Below, piece after piece: positions 12,561 through 19,021 of a DNA stretch of 19,021 nucleotides. Numbering within the stretch: the stretch's first letter is position 1; every line of letters starts with the position of its first letter. Source of the DNA: Candidatus Komeilibacteria bacterium RIFCSPLOWO2_02_FULL_48_11 (GTDB lineage Bacteria; Patescibacteriota; Patescibacteriia; UBA2169); contig MHKO01000059.1 in the NCBI GenBank assembly GCA_001818435.1, positions 58,015-77,035 on the forward strand. The letters run 5' to 3'. The notes below the pieces were generated by a model that did not search any database, was not told the origin of the DNA, and worked only from the letters and a program-made list of their open reading frames with translations. Position numbers and translations under genes: made by a program.

Positions 12561-14399
12561 CTATTCCACGGTGGCGGACTTGGCGATATTGCGCGGCTTG
12601 TCAATGTCTAAACCAAGCTCGCGCGCCATATGATAGGCAAAAAGCTGGAGCGGGACAACCGAGAGAATGGGAGTCAGCATCTCCAGTGTTTTGGGAATGT
12701 AAATCACATCCTGCGCCAGGCTCTTAACCTCTCCATTGCCTTCGGTGGCCACGGCGATGATTCGGCCGTGGCGCGCGCGAACCTCTTCCATGTTGCTCAC
12801 GTTCTTGTCGTAGACGCTGTCTTGCGGACAAATAAAAACAGTGGGGAAAGACTCGTCAATCATGGCCAAAGGCCCATGTTTCAGCTCGCCCGAAGGTCCG
12901 CCTTCGGCATGGCGGTAAGTTATTTCTTTTAGTTTGAGCGCGCCCTCAATGGCTATCGGGAAATTGTACTTTCGGCCCAGGTAAAAAAAATCTTTATAGC
13001 CGCTGTAAGCGCGCGCCATCTTTTTAATTGCTTCGCTTTGATTCAAGATGGCCTGGATTTGCTCCGGCAGAGCGGCCAAGGCCTGGGCAATCCTTTTCCC
13101 AACCACCAGAGACATCTGCCGTTGCCGGCCCAAAAAGATGGTCAGGAGCGCCAGCACCGCCAGTTGCGAGACAAAAACCTTGGTGGAGGCAACGCCGATT
13201 TCCGGACCAGCATGGTTATACACCCCGGCTTTTGTTTCTTGAGCAATGGTGCTGCCAACGACATTGACAATCCCAAGCGACAGCACTCCTTTTTCTTTCG
13301 CCTCGCGAACCGCGGCCAAGGTATCTGCCGTTTCGCCGGACTGGCTAATCACGAGCACCACGTCGTTTTCCGGGTCAAGCACCGCGTTGCGGTATCTGAA
13401 TTCCGAACCAATGCCGACCTCAACCGGAATGCCGGCATACTCTTCAAGCATGTACTCGCCAATCAAGCCCGCGTGATAGGCTGTGCCGCAGGCGACAATG
13501 TGAATCCGCTTAATGCGGCGCAACTGCTCGGCTACCGATTCCAAGCCGCCGAGAACCGCCAACCCCGATTCCGGATCCAGACGCCCGCGAAAGCTGTTCT
13601 GGAGCGTCTCGGGCTGCTCAAAAATCTCTTTGAGCATAAAGTGCTCAAAAGCGCCCTTATTGATTGCGGACACGTCCCACTCAATGGCGTCCACGTCTTT
13701 GTTAATAACCTCATCGTTGGTAATGTTAGTTATGGTGTAACCGCCGCGGTTGATGGTCGCCACTTCGCCGTCAGACAAAGTTATAACCTGCGTTGTGTGG
13801 CTTAAAATAGCCGAGGGGTCGGAGGCAACTATAATCTGTCCATCGGCCATGCCAATCCGCAACGGACTGGAGAAGCGAGCGGCAATGAGCGTGTCCGGTT
13901 CGGACGCGGCCATCACTAAAACCGCGTACGTGCCGCGGACCCGGCGCAACGCCTGTTTAACCGCGTGTTCCAAATCCGCTCCTTGCTTCAAAAAGTGCTC
14001 CACCAAATGCGCCAGCACTTCGGTATCGGTTTCCGATTGAAAACAATGTCCCAGTTGTTCCAGCTTCTGCTTGAGCGGTTTGTAATTCTCCACAATGCCG
14101 TTATGCACCACAAAGACGTTTTTGTCTTCGTCTGTCTGCGGGTGCGCGTTTTTAGCGCTTGGCTCGCCATGCGTGGCCCAACGCGTGTGGGCAATGCCAA
14201 CCGTGCCCGCCAGCGCCTGCTCGCGAACCAATTCTGCCAAATCAGCCACCCGCCCCTTGGTCTTGGCCAGGTTAACCGTTTGGCCGTCCCAGACCGCCAA
14301 ACCGGCTGAATCATACCCCCGGTATTCCAGCCGCCGCAAGCCATCAAGTAAAATCGGCTTAGCTTTTTTGGTTCCAATGCAACCAACAATGCCGCACAT
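12561..14399 (-). CDS. glmS: Glutamine--fructose-6-phosphate aminotransferase (isomerizing)
   Basis: 612 residues from the ATG at 14399, which yields the required MCGIVGCIG with the N-terminal nucleophile Cys. An upstream in-frame ATG at 14552 would add 51 residues and bury that cysteine, so it is rejected. The class II glutamine amidotransferase domain spans about 1-230 (GYDSAGLAV, HTRWATHGEPS, VVHNGIVENY). Two SIS domains follow (HIVACGTAYHAGLIGEYMLE, LVISQSGETADTLAAVREAK, GVASTKVFVSQLAVLALL, and YRHAEGGPSGELKHGPLAMI in the second). The C-terminus DKPRNIAKSATVE is canonical. It makes glucosamine-6-phosphate from fructose-6-phosphate and glutamine, feeding UDP-GlcNAc and peptidoglycan, with the GlmU-like gene 9 bp downstream. 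The promoter places the RNA start about 3 bp before the ATG. No glmS ribozyme is present. Confidence 0.97.
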   Translation of the reverse strand: MCGIVGCIGTKKAKPILLDGLRRLEYRGYDSAGLAVWDGQTVNLAKTKGRVADLAELVREQALAGTVGIAHTRWATHGEPSAKNAHPQTDEDKNVFVVHNGIVENYKPLKQKLEQLGHCFQSETDTEVLAHLVEHFLKQGADLEHAVKQALRRVRGTYAVLVMAASEPDTLIAARFSSPLRIGMADGQIIVASDPSAILSHTTQVITLSDGEVATINRGGYTITNITNDEVINKDVDAIEWDVSAINKGAFEHFMLKEIFEQPETLQNSFRGRLDPESGLAVLGGLESVAEQLRRIKRIHIVACGTAYHAGLIGEYMLEEYAGIPVEVGIGSEFRYRNAVLDPENDVVLVISQSGETADTLAAVREAKEKGVLSLGIVNVVGSTIAQETKAGVYNHAGPEIGVASTKVFVSQLAVLALLTIFLGRQRQMSLVVGKRIAQALAALPEQIQAILNQSEAIKKMARAYSGYKDFFYLGRKYNFPIAIEGALKLKEITYRHAEGGPSGELKHGPLAMIDESFPTVFICPQDSVYDKNVSNMEEVRARHGRIIAVATEGNGEVKSLAQDVIYIPKTLEMLTPILSVVPLQLFAYHMARELGLDIDKPRNIAKSATVE

Positions 14400-14408
14400 A
14401 ATGAAAGC

Positions 14409-14437
14409 ATTATAATGTAAGGCCAGGCTTATGTCTA
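14409..14437 (-). promoter_or_regulatory. Promoter of glmS (leaderless type)
   Basis: Minus strand: TAGACA (14437-14432), 17-bp spacer, TATAAT (14414-14409). Nine bp separate the -10 from the ATG at 14399, so the transcript should begin within a few nucleotides of the start codon, without a Shine-Dalgarno. Confidence 0.7.
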
Positions 14438-14507
14438 GGCTGTGAATAAATATTGACGGAAAATTGCTGACAAAAATTATCTTTATAATCAGGTAAAATT
14501 TTGTATT

Positions 14508-14524
14508 TTCCACATGAGGTGATA
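14508..14524. promoter_or_regulatory. Putative TrmB-family binding site upstream of the trmB-like gene
   Basis: TTCCACATGAGGTGATA (TTCCAC-N5-GTGATA) ends 8 bp before the -35 of the trmB-like promoter, as at fba (6469-6485). Read on the other strand it is TATCAC-N5-GTGGAA, whose first half equals the archaeal glycolytic motif half-site. It also lies 71 bp upstream of the divergent glmS -35, so a bound factor could affect both genes. Confidence 0.62.
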
Positions 14525-14532
14525 AAATTAAA

Positions 14533-14560
14533 TTGACAATGTAAAAAACCATTTTATCAT
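14533..14560 (+). promoter_or_regulatory. Promoter of the trmB-like gene
   Basis: TTGACA (14533-14538), 16-bp spacer, TATCAT (14555-14560). Predicted start near 14567, about 11 nt before the ATG, with no Shine-Dalgarno. The same boxes and spacing are found at fba. Confidence 0.7.
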
Positions 14561-14577
14561 TTAATTATCAGACTCAA

Positions 14578-15312
14578 ATGTTTGAAAAAACTTTAAAAAA
14601 ATTAGGACTCCAGGAAAAAGAGGTGCGAGTTTATTTAAGCCTGCTCAAGCTTGGCTCGGCCCCGGTCCGTAAAATTGCCGAGGAAGCGGAATTAAACCGC
14701 TCCACGGCCCACGACATTCTTAACAAGCTGATTGCCGAAGGATTGGCCAGTTTTCTGGACAAAACCAAACACCGGTATTTCACGGCCGAGCCGCCAGAAC
14801 ACATTCTCTCCGCTCTTAAAATCAGAAAAGACCGCCTGGAAGAAACAGAGCGGGAAATACAAAAAATCCTGCCGGAACTTAAATCGCTCTATGAGAAATC
14901 AGAGTCTCGTCCCAAAGCCAGATACTTTGAAGGCGAGGTTGGTTTGCGCTCAATTCTCAAAGACGTGCTCAATTCAGTCAGCCGGACGGTTGAAAAACAG
15001 TATTACGTTTTTTCTTCCAGCACGATTCGGGAAACGGTGCACCGGGCCTTTCCCGGCTACAATCAAGAACGAACCAAGCTCGGGATTTCCGTTAAAACCA
15101 TATCCATCGGTCCGGGCGGTGGCCTGCATGGCCTGGATGAGCGCAAGTGGCTTTCGGAAAAAGAAGGCAGCCCAACCTACACTCTCATCTACGCCAATAA
15201 AGTGGCTTTAATCTCGCTGGAAAATTCGCACCCTATTGGCGTGGTCATTGAGGACAAAAATACCTACCAAACTCAAGTGATGATTTTTAAAGCTTTGTGG
15301 GAAAAACTTTAA
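14578..15312 (+). CDS. TrmB-family transcriptional regulator
   Basis: 244 residues. The N-terminal TrmB winged helix-turn-helix spans about 1-75 (LKKLGLQEKEVRVYLSLLKL, VRKIAEEAELNRSTAHDILN as HTH, GLASFLDKTKHRYFTAEPPE as wing). A helical linker or dimerisation coiled coil follows (about 80-112, KDRLEETEREIQKILPELKS), then a C-terminal regulatory domain (about 115-244) that resembles the phospholipase-D-like part of TrmB proteins without the long maltose-binding extension. TrmB proteins, best known from archaea, sense sugars and control glycolysis/gluconeogenesis. The gene is divergent from glmS, and its promoter shares a site with the fba-fbp promoter, so autoregulation and control of fructose-bisphosphate metabolism are inferred. 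The ligand is unknown. A strong terminator follows 8 bp after the stop. Confidence 0.88.
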   Translation: MFEKTLKKLGLQEKEVRVYLSLLKLGSAPVRKIAEEAELNRSTAHDILNKLIAEGLASFLDKTKHRYFTAEPPEHILSALKIRKDRLEETEREIQKILPELKSLYEKSESRPKARYFEGEVGLRSILKDVLNSVSRTVEKQYYVFSSSTIRETVHRAFPGYNQERTKLGISVKTISIGPGGGLHGLDERKWLSEKEGSPTYTLIYANKVALISLENSHPIGVVIEDKNTYQTQVMIFKALWEKL

Positions 15313-15320
15313 AAATCAAA

Positions 15321-15359
15321 AAAACCGGGTTTAAGGCTAAAGCCGTCAAACCCGGTTTT
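15321..15359 (+). terminator. Terminator after the trmB-like gene, probably bidirectional
   Basis: AAAACCGGGTTT (15321-15332) pairs perfectly with AAACCCGGTTTT (15348-15359), with a second small stem GGCT/AGCC inside the loop. T-rich ends on both strands would allow termination from either side. The opposing hypothetical gene ends at 15511. Confidence 0.85.
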
Positions 15360-15434
15360 GGTATGACTTTGATTTTGACGTTTGAATTTTAGCCTAGTGT
15401 CGCACAATGAATGAAAAGCGGGGGAGTCAATCGC

Positions 15435-15502
15435 GTCATTCCGAGCGAAGCCGAGGAATCTCAAGGGTTATCCACGAGCCCCCTCGACAAGCTCGGGGTG
15501 AC
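15435..15502. repeat. Dispersed intergenic repeat, copy D (short form)
   Basis: Begins GTCATTCCGAGCGAAGCCGA and ends GCTCGGGGTGAC, imperfect inverted termini (GTCATTCCGAG against GTCACCCCGAG). At 68 bp it is about half the length of copies A-C and has its own CCTCGACAAGCTCGG hairpin. It lies between the terminator of the trmB-like gene and the 3' end of the hypothetical gene. Confidence 0.8.
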
Positions 15503-15510
15503 GATAAATT

Positions 15511-15828
15511 CTAGCCCAAAGCCCGGATATCCACCTCCTCCCAATCGCCGCTTTGATTGCGGAAAAGTTTGACTACATCCACTGTTTCGGTTTCAGAATA
15601 AATTTTTTTGATGCCAGTAGTAGCGGCCAAGCGTCCGGAATAAAATGTTTTCTCTTCCAAAAGCCGGGGTTTGACGCTCCGTACCAGCTTGAACTCCCCT
15701 ATCTGGTTGGTGAATAAAACCTCCTCGATTTCCTCGCCCTCAAAATCACCCAACCGCTTTTGGCTGGAAGCCACCTGACAACGGTCTTTTATCTGGCCTA
15801 TTAATTGCTGCCACTTTTCTTCGGTCAT
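15511..15828 (-). CDS. Conserved-looking hypothetical protein (105 residues)
   Basis: A soluble, acidic 105-residue protein without signal peptide or membrane segment. It starts MTEEKWQQLIGQIKDRC with an N-terminal helix. A beta-rich middle follows (EEIEEVLFTNQIGEFKLVRSVKPRL, KTFYSGRLAATTGIKKIYSE), ending with TVDVVKLFRNQSGDWEEVDI. The regular strand pattern and normal codon use support a real gene. I do not recognise the family, although short proteins of this style occur in CPR genomes. No Shine-Dalgarno precedes the ATG. It lies downstream of the cvpA-like gene on the same strand, separated by about 110 bp that contain a possible 23-codon ORF. Confidence 0.7.
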   Translation of the reverse strand: MTEEKWQQLIGQIKDRCQVASSQKRLGDFEGEEIEEVLFTNQIGEFKLVRSVKPRLLEEKTFYSGRLAATTGIKKIYSETETVDVVKLFRNQSGDWEEVDIRALG

Positions 15829-15853
15829 AGTAAGTTTATCTTATCAGTAAAAC

Positions 15854-15925
15854 TCAATTTAGCCCCAGTACGTCGAAATTGTTAGAATCATCTAAAGTAA
15901 CTGGTTTGTGATTATTATTTTCCAT
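15854..15925 (-). CDS. Possible 23-residue small protein
   Basis: An ATG-to-TGA frame in the gap between the cvpA-like gene and the hypothetical gene, starting MENNNHKPVTLDD, polar and acidic. It begins 12 bp after the cvpA-like stop, just past the perfect palindrome GTAAATATTTAC (15926-15937), and ends 25 bp before the next ATG. No Shine-Dalgarno. Position in the operon is the only support; it may be chance. Confidence 0.25.
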   Translation of the reverse strand: MENNNHKPVTLDDSNNFDVLGLN

Positions 15926-15937
15926 GTAAATATTTAC

Positions 15938-16456
15938 TTAAATTAATCCTTGAATTTGGCGGATGGCTTCGGGTATTAATGGCTGGACAATGCCGGAAAT
16001 GGAAAGCGCAATCGGCGCCACTCGGGAATCTGCCAGAAATTGCTCAAGATAGCTGCCGAACGGAAAACGGCTGGCAAAGTAAATAACCAGCCCCAGCATC
16101 ACCGCGCCCTCAATTAATCCCAAAGCCGCGCCCAAAAGCCGGTTGCCAAGTTTCATGCCCGGCACCACGGCTATGGCGTTGTAAGATTTGGCCACCGCGG
16201 CCACAATCAACAATACCGCCCAGTTGACCAAAATCAAAAGCGCGATAAAAGCGATTATCCGGGCCAAGTTGGCATTATTCCCCAAGCCGACATAAGGCCC
16301 GAACTTCTCGGCCGCCACCTCAAAATAGCGGCTGGCTAGCACCACCGCCGCAATCAAGCCGATAAAATTGCCCACGGCCCGAATCAGGCCTTTGCGAAAG
16401 CCCCAAAAAAAGAAATAGGCCAAAATGGCGAGCAAAACATAGTCAATAATAGGCAT
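15938..16456 (-). CDS. CvpA-family inner-membrane protein
   Basis: 172 residues with four or five hydrophobic helices: about 4-18, 25-43, 66-90, and 108-128, the last preceded by the family motif PGMKLGNRLLGAALGLIEGA. The N-terminal IDYVLLAILAYFFFWGFRKGL has the CvpA pattern of an Asp, a hydrophobic run and G-x2-KG. CvpA proteins sit in the inner membrane and are linked to colicin V export and envelope maintenance; the molecular role is unclear. The promoter TTTACT-N17-TATAGT places the RNA start about 2 bp before the ATG, so translation is probably leaderless. The upstream boundary is the end of the inverted-repeat unit that carries the GxxExxY gene. Confidence 0.88.
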   Translation of the reverse strand: MPIIDYVLLAILAYFFFWGFRKGLIRAVGNFIGLIAAVVLASRYFEVAAEKFGPYVGLGNNANLARIIAFIALLILVNWAVLLIVAAVAKSYNAIAVVPGMKLGNRLLGAALGLIEGAVMLGLVIYFASRFPFGSYLEQFLADSRVAPIALSISGIVQPLIPEAIRQIQGLI

Positions 16457-16464
16457 ATATTGTT

Positions 16465-16493
16465 ACTATAATAGTTTTTCTTATTTTAGTAAA
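16465..16493 (-). promoter_or_regulatory. Promoter of the cvpA-like gene (leaderless type)
   Basis: Minus strand: TTTACT (16493-16488), 17-bp spacer, TATAGT (16470-16465), 8 bp before the ATG. It begins only 4 bp from the end of the left inverted repeat of the GxxExxY unit, so an insertion there would have left the core promoter intact. Confidence 0.55.
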
Positions 16494-16497
16494 TCAT

Positions 16498-16533
16498 CCC
16501 ACGAATCAACGAATCTGGTACAAATTTACAAAT
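16498..16533 (+). repeat. Left 36-bp inverted repeat of the GxxExxY unit
   Basis: Begins CCCACGAATCAACGAATC and runs on through TGGTACAAATTTACAAAT. The only mismatch with the right copy is position 4 (A here, G there). The outer half contains CGAATC twice, 2 bp apart. The last codon and TAA stop of the gene lie inside it. Confidence 0.95.
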
Positions 16534-16915
16534 GATTATCTGGATTTAGTAACCTAAATGTTTTTACCCCCGTGGGTGTGAAGTTAGCGAGAATAGCCAA
16601 CTTTAACCCAGTTGCCTGAAGATAACCCTTAATTTGTTCAATATTCCGTTTTGAGAAATGATTACCCTTCTTTAATTCAAGAATTATCTTGTCTTCAATT
16701 AAAAAATCAAGATAGTATTTTCCTACTAAACGACCTTTAAAAGTTAAAGAAAAATACTTTTGCCTTTCAAAATTTAATCCCTTAAGTTTAAGAGCTTCCT
16801 CTATAGCTCTCTCATAGTACCTTTCCGGATGCCCATATCCCAATTCGTTATACACTTCAAATAAAATACCAACAATCTTATAGCTCAACTCTTTATGTAA
16901 AATTTCCCCTCCCAT
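16526..16915 (-). CDS. GxxExxY protein (PD-(D/E)XK nuclease-like)
   Basis: 129 residues, the usual size for the GxxExxY family (TIGR04256 / PDDEXK_3). The name-giving motif is in LGYGHPERYYERAIEEAL (Gly28, Glu31, Tyr34). A PD-(D/E)XK-like core follows: YYLDFLIEDKIILELK, with Asp70, Glu80 and Lys82, then EQIKGYLQATGLKLAILANF with the conserved Gln. All expected active-site positions are present, so the protein may be an active nuclease, although its target and biological role are not established. The start MGGEILHKEL fits the family; no Shine-Dalgarno precedes it, only the right inverted repeat. Codons are A/T-rich compared with metG. The gene is completely enclosed by 36-bp inverted repeats, which suggests acquisition as a unit. 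Confidence 0.9.
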   Translation of the reverse strand: MGGEILHKELSYKIVGILFEVYNELGYGHPERYYERAIEEALKLKGLNFERQKYFSLTFKGRLVGKYYLDFLIEDKIILELKKGNHFSKRNIEQIKGYLQATGLKLAILANFTPTGVKTFRLLNPDNHL

Positions 16916-16951
16916 ATTTGTAAATTTGTACCAGATTCGTTGATTCGCGGG
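16916..16951 (-). repeat. Right 36-bp inverted repeat of the GxxExxY unit
   Basis: Reverse complement of 16498-16533 at 35 of 36 positions. On the minus strand it runs directly into the ATG of the GxxExxY gene, so it would form that gene's entire upstream leader. It lies 5 bp from the metG stop. Confidence 0.95.
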
Positions 16952-16955
16952 TATA

Positions 16956-18362
16956 TTATTTCCGAGGGAACAATGATTCGCCTTTTTTGATTTGTTTGGC
17001 GCTGAATTGCTTGATTATTTTCTGGGCTGTTTGGGGCAAAACCGGAGCCAGTTTTTGAGCGAGCGCCAGTATCTCATTGGCAATGTCCGATAAAATCTTG
17101 CCAGCCTTGGCTTTATCTTCTTTGACTAGACTCCAAAGCTTCTCGCGGTCTATTTTTTTATCCAACTCCCTAAACCCCTCGACCACTGACTTTAAGGCCT
17201 CATCAATTCTGTTTTCAGCCAACAGAGCATCAAAATCTTTACTGGACGCCCGGGGTTCTTTTTTCGTAAAAGCGCCATCAAAATTCTTCTCAATCAAATT
17301 AGACACCCGGCTCGCTAGGTTGCCAATGCCATTGGCTAAATCGGCATTGTACTGCTCTTTGAACTTTTCAACTTTAATGTCGCCGTCCTGGCCAAAAGGA
17401 AATTGGGACAAGATAAGATAGCGCGCGCCGTCCGCGCCATACTCTTTGACTAAATCATTGGGGTCAATGATATTGCCCAAAGATTTAGACATTTTTTGGC
17501 CGTTAATGGAAAAATAGCCGTGCGCAAAAAGCTCGCGCTCCGGCTCTAAGCCGGCGGCCAGCAGCATGGCTGGCCAGTAAATGGCGTGGAACTTTAAAAT
17601 ATCCTTGCTCATCAACTGCAAATCAGCCGGCCAAGCGCCCGGTGACAGATTAGGATAACCGCGGGCCGTGATGTAATTAAGAAGCGCGTCCACCCAAACA
17701 TAAACAGTCTGCGACTTGTCCCAAGGCAGGGCAATCCCCCACTTTACTTTTTCGCGGCTCACGGAAAAATCCGCCAAGCCCTGTTTGAGCAAGCCCAAAG
17801 CCTCTTTCTTGGCAGAATCCGGTCCAATTTTCAATTTATCAGAGTTGATAAGTCTGCGGACTGGGGCTAAATATTTTGAAAGCTTGAAAAACCAGTTCTT
17901 CTCAGCCACTTCTTGGGGCTTCTTTTTATGCGCTGGGCATAAACCATCAACCAATTCTTTCTCGGTAATAAAATTCTCGCAGCCAGTGCAATACAGTCCG
18001 CGGTATTCGCCTTCGTAAAGCGCGTTGTTTTTCTTGAGAACTTCCAAAAAAGCCATGACGCCTTTCTCGTGGCGCGGCTCGGTGGTGCGGATGAAATCAG
18101 AATACTCAATGTTTAAATTTTTCCAAGCCTGCTGAAACTCGCCCGCCACCTCATCGGCAAATGTTTGCGGTTCTTGGCCGGCCGCGGACGCGGCCTCGGC
18201 CACTTTGGCGCCGTGCTCATCCGTGCCAGTCAAAAAAAAGGCGTCATCACCCTTTAGTCTGCGCCAGCGCGCTATGACGTCAGCCGCCAAAGTGGTGTAA
18301 GCGTGGCCCAGGTGCGGCTTGGCGTTCACGTAATAAATTGGGGTGGTTATGTAGAACTTCAT
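16956..18362 (-). CDS. metG: Methionine--tRNA ligase
   Basis: 468 residues. Charges tRNA-Met with methionine. Class I signatures: the HIGH box as HLGH (residues 17-20, in YYVNAKPHLGHAYTTL) and KMSKS at 290-294 (INGQKMSKSLGN). A zinc-knuckle-like insert has Cys125, Cys128, Cys142 and His145 (YCTGCENF...LCPAH). FLTGTDEHG and VYVWVDALLNYITA are methionyl-specific. The C-terminal helical anticodon-binding domain is present, but the EMAP/Arc1p-like tRNA-binding extension found in many bacterial enzymes is absent, giving the short form. The ATG overlaps the upstream permease stop as ATGA, with GGAGAGG as Shine-Dalgarno. The 3' end lies 5 bp from the right inverted repeat of the GxxExxY unit. Confidence 0.97.
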   Translation of the reverse strand: MKFYITTPIYYVNAKPHLGHAYTTLAADVIARWRRLKGDDAFFLTGTDEHGAKVAEAASAAGQEPQTFADEVAGEFQQAWKNLNIEYSDFIRTTEPRHEKGVMAFLEVLKKNNALYEGEYRGLYCTGCENFITEKELVDGLCPAHKKKPQEVAEKNWFFKLSKYLAPVRRLINSDKLKIGPDSAKKEALGLLKQGLADFSVSREKVKWGIALPWDKSQTVYVWVDALLNYITARGYPNLSPGAWPADLQLMSKDILKFHAIYWPAMLLAAGLEPERELFAHGYFSINGQKMSKSLGNIIDPNDLVKEYGADGARYLILSQFPFGQDGDIKVEKFKEQYNADLANGIGNLASRVSNLIEKNFDGAFTKKEPRASSKDFDALLAENRIDEALKSVVEGFRELDKKIDREKLWSLVKEDKAKAGKILSDIANEILALAQKLAPVLPQTAQKIIKQFSAKQIKKGESLFPRK

Positions 18363-19021
18363 GCCTCTCCATTTTCTTCTCCGGTGGTTCCGAATCCGAA
18401 CCAGTCCCTGGCTCCAACCATAACGGCCGTGGCCACGGGAATAGCCAAGACCGCCCCCAAGACCCCGGCCAGCTTGGCGCCCAAAAGTATGGCCACTATG
18501 ACCACAATCGGATTCAAGCCCACGGCCTTGGCCATGACTTTGGGCACAATAATATTATTTTCCAGCTGCTGAACCACAATGTAAAGTATCACCACGAATA
18601 TGCCTTTGAGCGGTGATTCCAGAAAAGCCAAAAACACGGCTGGCACCGCGCCGATGAACGGACCCACGAATGGTATGGCCTCGGTGATGCCGGCAATCAA
18701 AGCCAGCACCAAAGCATAGCGCACGTCCAAAATCAACAAGCCGATTAAGGTTATCAGAAAAATAATGCCCGAGAGAAGCAGTTGGCCCCGCAGCCACAAG
18801 CCTAATTTATCCTGAATGCGCAAAAAGACGCTGACCGCGTATTTTTGGTATTTGATGGGAGACAAAGACTGGACAAAATTTTTCAGACCGTCTTTTTTGA
18901 CTATAAAATAAAAAGTGAGCACCAGCACGGTGACAAAAGTTACCACCCCGCCGAACAAACCGGAAACCAGGCTAAAAACACTGCCGGTGTAGCTGGAAAG
19001 CGTCTGGCCAACCGAAGACAG
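18359..19021 (-). CDS. AI-2E family transporter (PerM/YdiK-like permease), N-terminus beyond the right edge
   Basis: 220 residues are visible, with the frame open to the window edge. Family features (PF01594): a helix VVTFVTVLVLTFYFIVKKDG, the soluble segment around SPIKYQKYAVSVFLRIQDKL, then LITLIGLLILDVRYALVLAL, GITEAIPFVGPFIGAVPAVF, and the C-terminal VVQQLENNIIVPKVMAKAVG followed by VAILLGAKLAGVLGAVLAIP. The total is probably about 330-350 residues, so a third is missing. These are inner-membrane proteins linked to export of AI-2 or to Na+/H+ antiport; the substrate here is unknown. The C-terminal tail is short and acidic (TTGEENGEA). Its stop overlaps the metG start by 4 bp, so both are probably co-transcribed. 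Confidence 0.92.
   Translation of the reverse strand: MSSVGQTLSSYTGSVFSLVSGLFGGVVTFVTVLVLTFYFIVKKDGLKNFVQSLSPIKYQKYAVSVFLRIQDKLGLWLRGQLLLSGIIFLITLIGLLILDVRYALVLALIAGITEAIPFVGPFIGAVPAVFLAFLESPLKGIFVVILYIVVQQLENNIIVPKVMAKAVGLNPIVVIVAILLGAKLAGVLGAVLAIPVATAVMVGARDWFGFGTTGEENGEA

Larger units (their letters stand above)
16498..16951 (-). mobile_element. Inverted-repeat-bounded GxxExxY gene unit (454 bp)
   Basis: Two 36-bp inverted repeats (16498-16533 and 16916-16951) with a single mismatch enclose exactly one gene. The right repeat ends at the base before the ATG, and the left one contains the stop codon. Nothing else is inside. The outer ends are CCCRCGAATCAACGAATC. The unit lies between metG and the cvpA-like gene and is more A/T-rich than either. 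No clear target-site duplication and no transposase are seen. Mobility, possibly in trans, is inferred from structure. Confidence 0.6.

Noticed and set aside
13038..13805. 255-residue forward frame inside glmS
   Set aside because: It is antisense to an intact, highly conserved glmS, has no family resemblance or start signals, and several similar frames stack on the same region.
14400..14552. 51-residue N-terminal extension of glmS
   Set aside because: GlmS needs Cys directly after the initiator Met; the extension also covers the promoter and the TrmB-type site and is A/T-rich non-coding sequence.
12400..14577. glmS ribozyme or riboswitch upstream of glmS
   Set aside because: The -10 box lies 9 bp before the ATG, leaving no leader for a structured RNA.
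16915..16955. Inverted repeat next to metG as an intrinsic terminator
   Set aside because: Its partner is almost 400 bp away, there is no local hairpin followed by a T-run, and the pair encloses a gene.
1..19021. UGA recoding (genetic code 25)
   Set aside because: UGA ends several genes exactly at family-typical lengths and forms ATGA overlaps with following starts.

Overview
The window looks like a chromosomal segment of a Patescibacteria (CPR) bacterium, probably Parcubacteria-like. This is inferred from gene content: an ECF sigma factor coupled to a DUF5667 protein, an excisionase-type HTH protein with a GIGKYV-type tail, a surface protein with three NG-K-R repeats, a GxxExxY protein, and dispersed GTCATT...ATGAC intergenic repeats. 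UGA is used as an ordinary stop, several times in ATGA overlaps, so the UGA-recoding lineages are excluded. I see no rRNA, tRNA, CRISPR array or phage module.

Left part (1-6,420): a secreted surface protein running off the left edge; a DUF5667 membrane protein and its ECF sigma factor (ATGA-coupled); a 450-bp gene-free stretch holding a nested palindromic repeat, then a promoter bracketed by two palindromic operators and a hairpin leader; an HTH protein followed by a CDP-alcohol phosphatidyltransferase; then a leftward three-gene membrane cassette that includes a 32-residue protein.

Central part (6,420-15,360): a class I fructose-bisphosphate aldolase and a class II fructose-1,6-bisphosphatase overlap by 4 bp and converge on a threonine-catabolic pair (tdh-kbl), overlapping kbl by 100 bp. 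Next come an alternative GlmU-like protein and glmS, and a divergent TrmB-family sugar regulator. The fba and trmB promoters share a 33-bp block with 28 identical positions. It consists of TTCCAC-N5-GTGAWA exactly 8 bp before a TTGACA-N16-TATCAT promoter. I infer a small TrmB regulon around fructose-6-phosphate: fba and fbp make it, and glmS, read divergently from trmB, consumes it.

Right part (15,360-19,021): a conserved hypothetical protein, a CvpA-family membrane protein, a 454-bp unit in which a GxxExxY nuclease-like gene exactly fills the space between 36-bp inverted repeats, methionyl-tRNA synthetase, and an AI-2E/PerM-family permease running off the right edge.

The two best candidates for something under-described are the inverted-repeat-bounded GxxExxY unit (16,498-16,951) and the TrmB-site/promoter block shared by fba and trmB. 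Several promoters have a -10 box only 7-9 bp before the ATG, which implies leaderless mRNAs alongside genes with strong Shine-Dalgarno sites.
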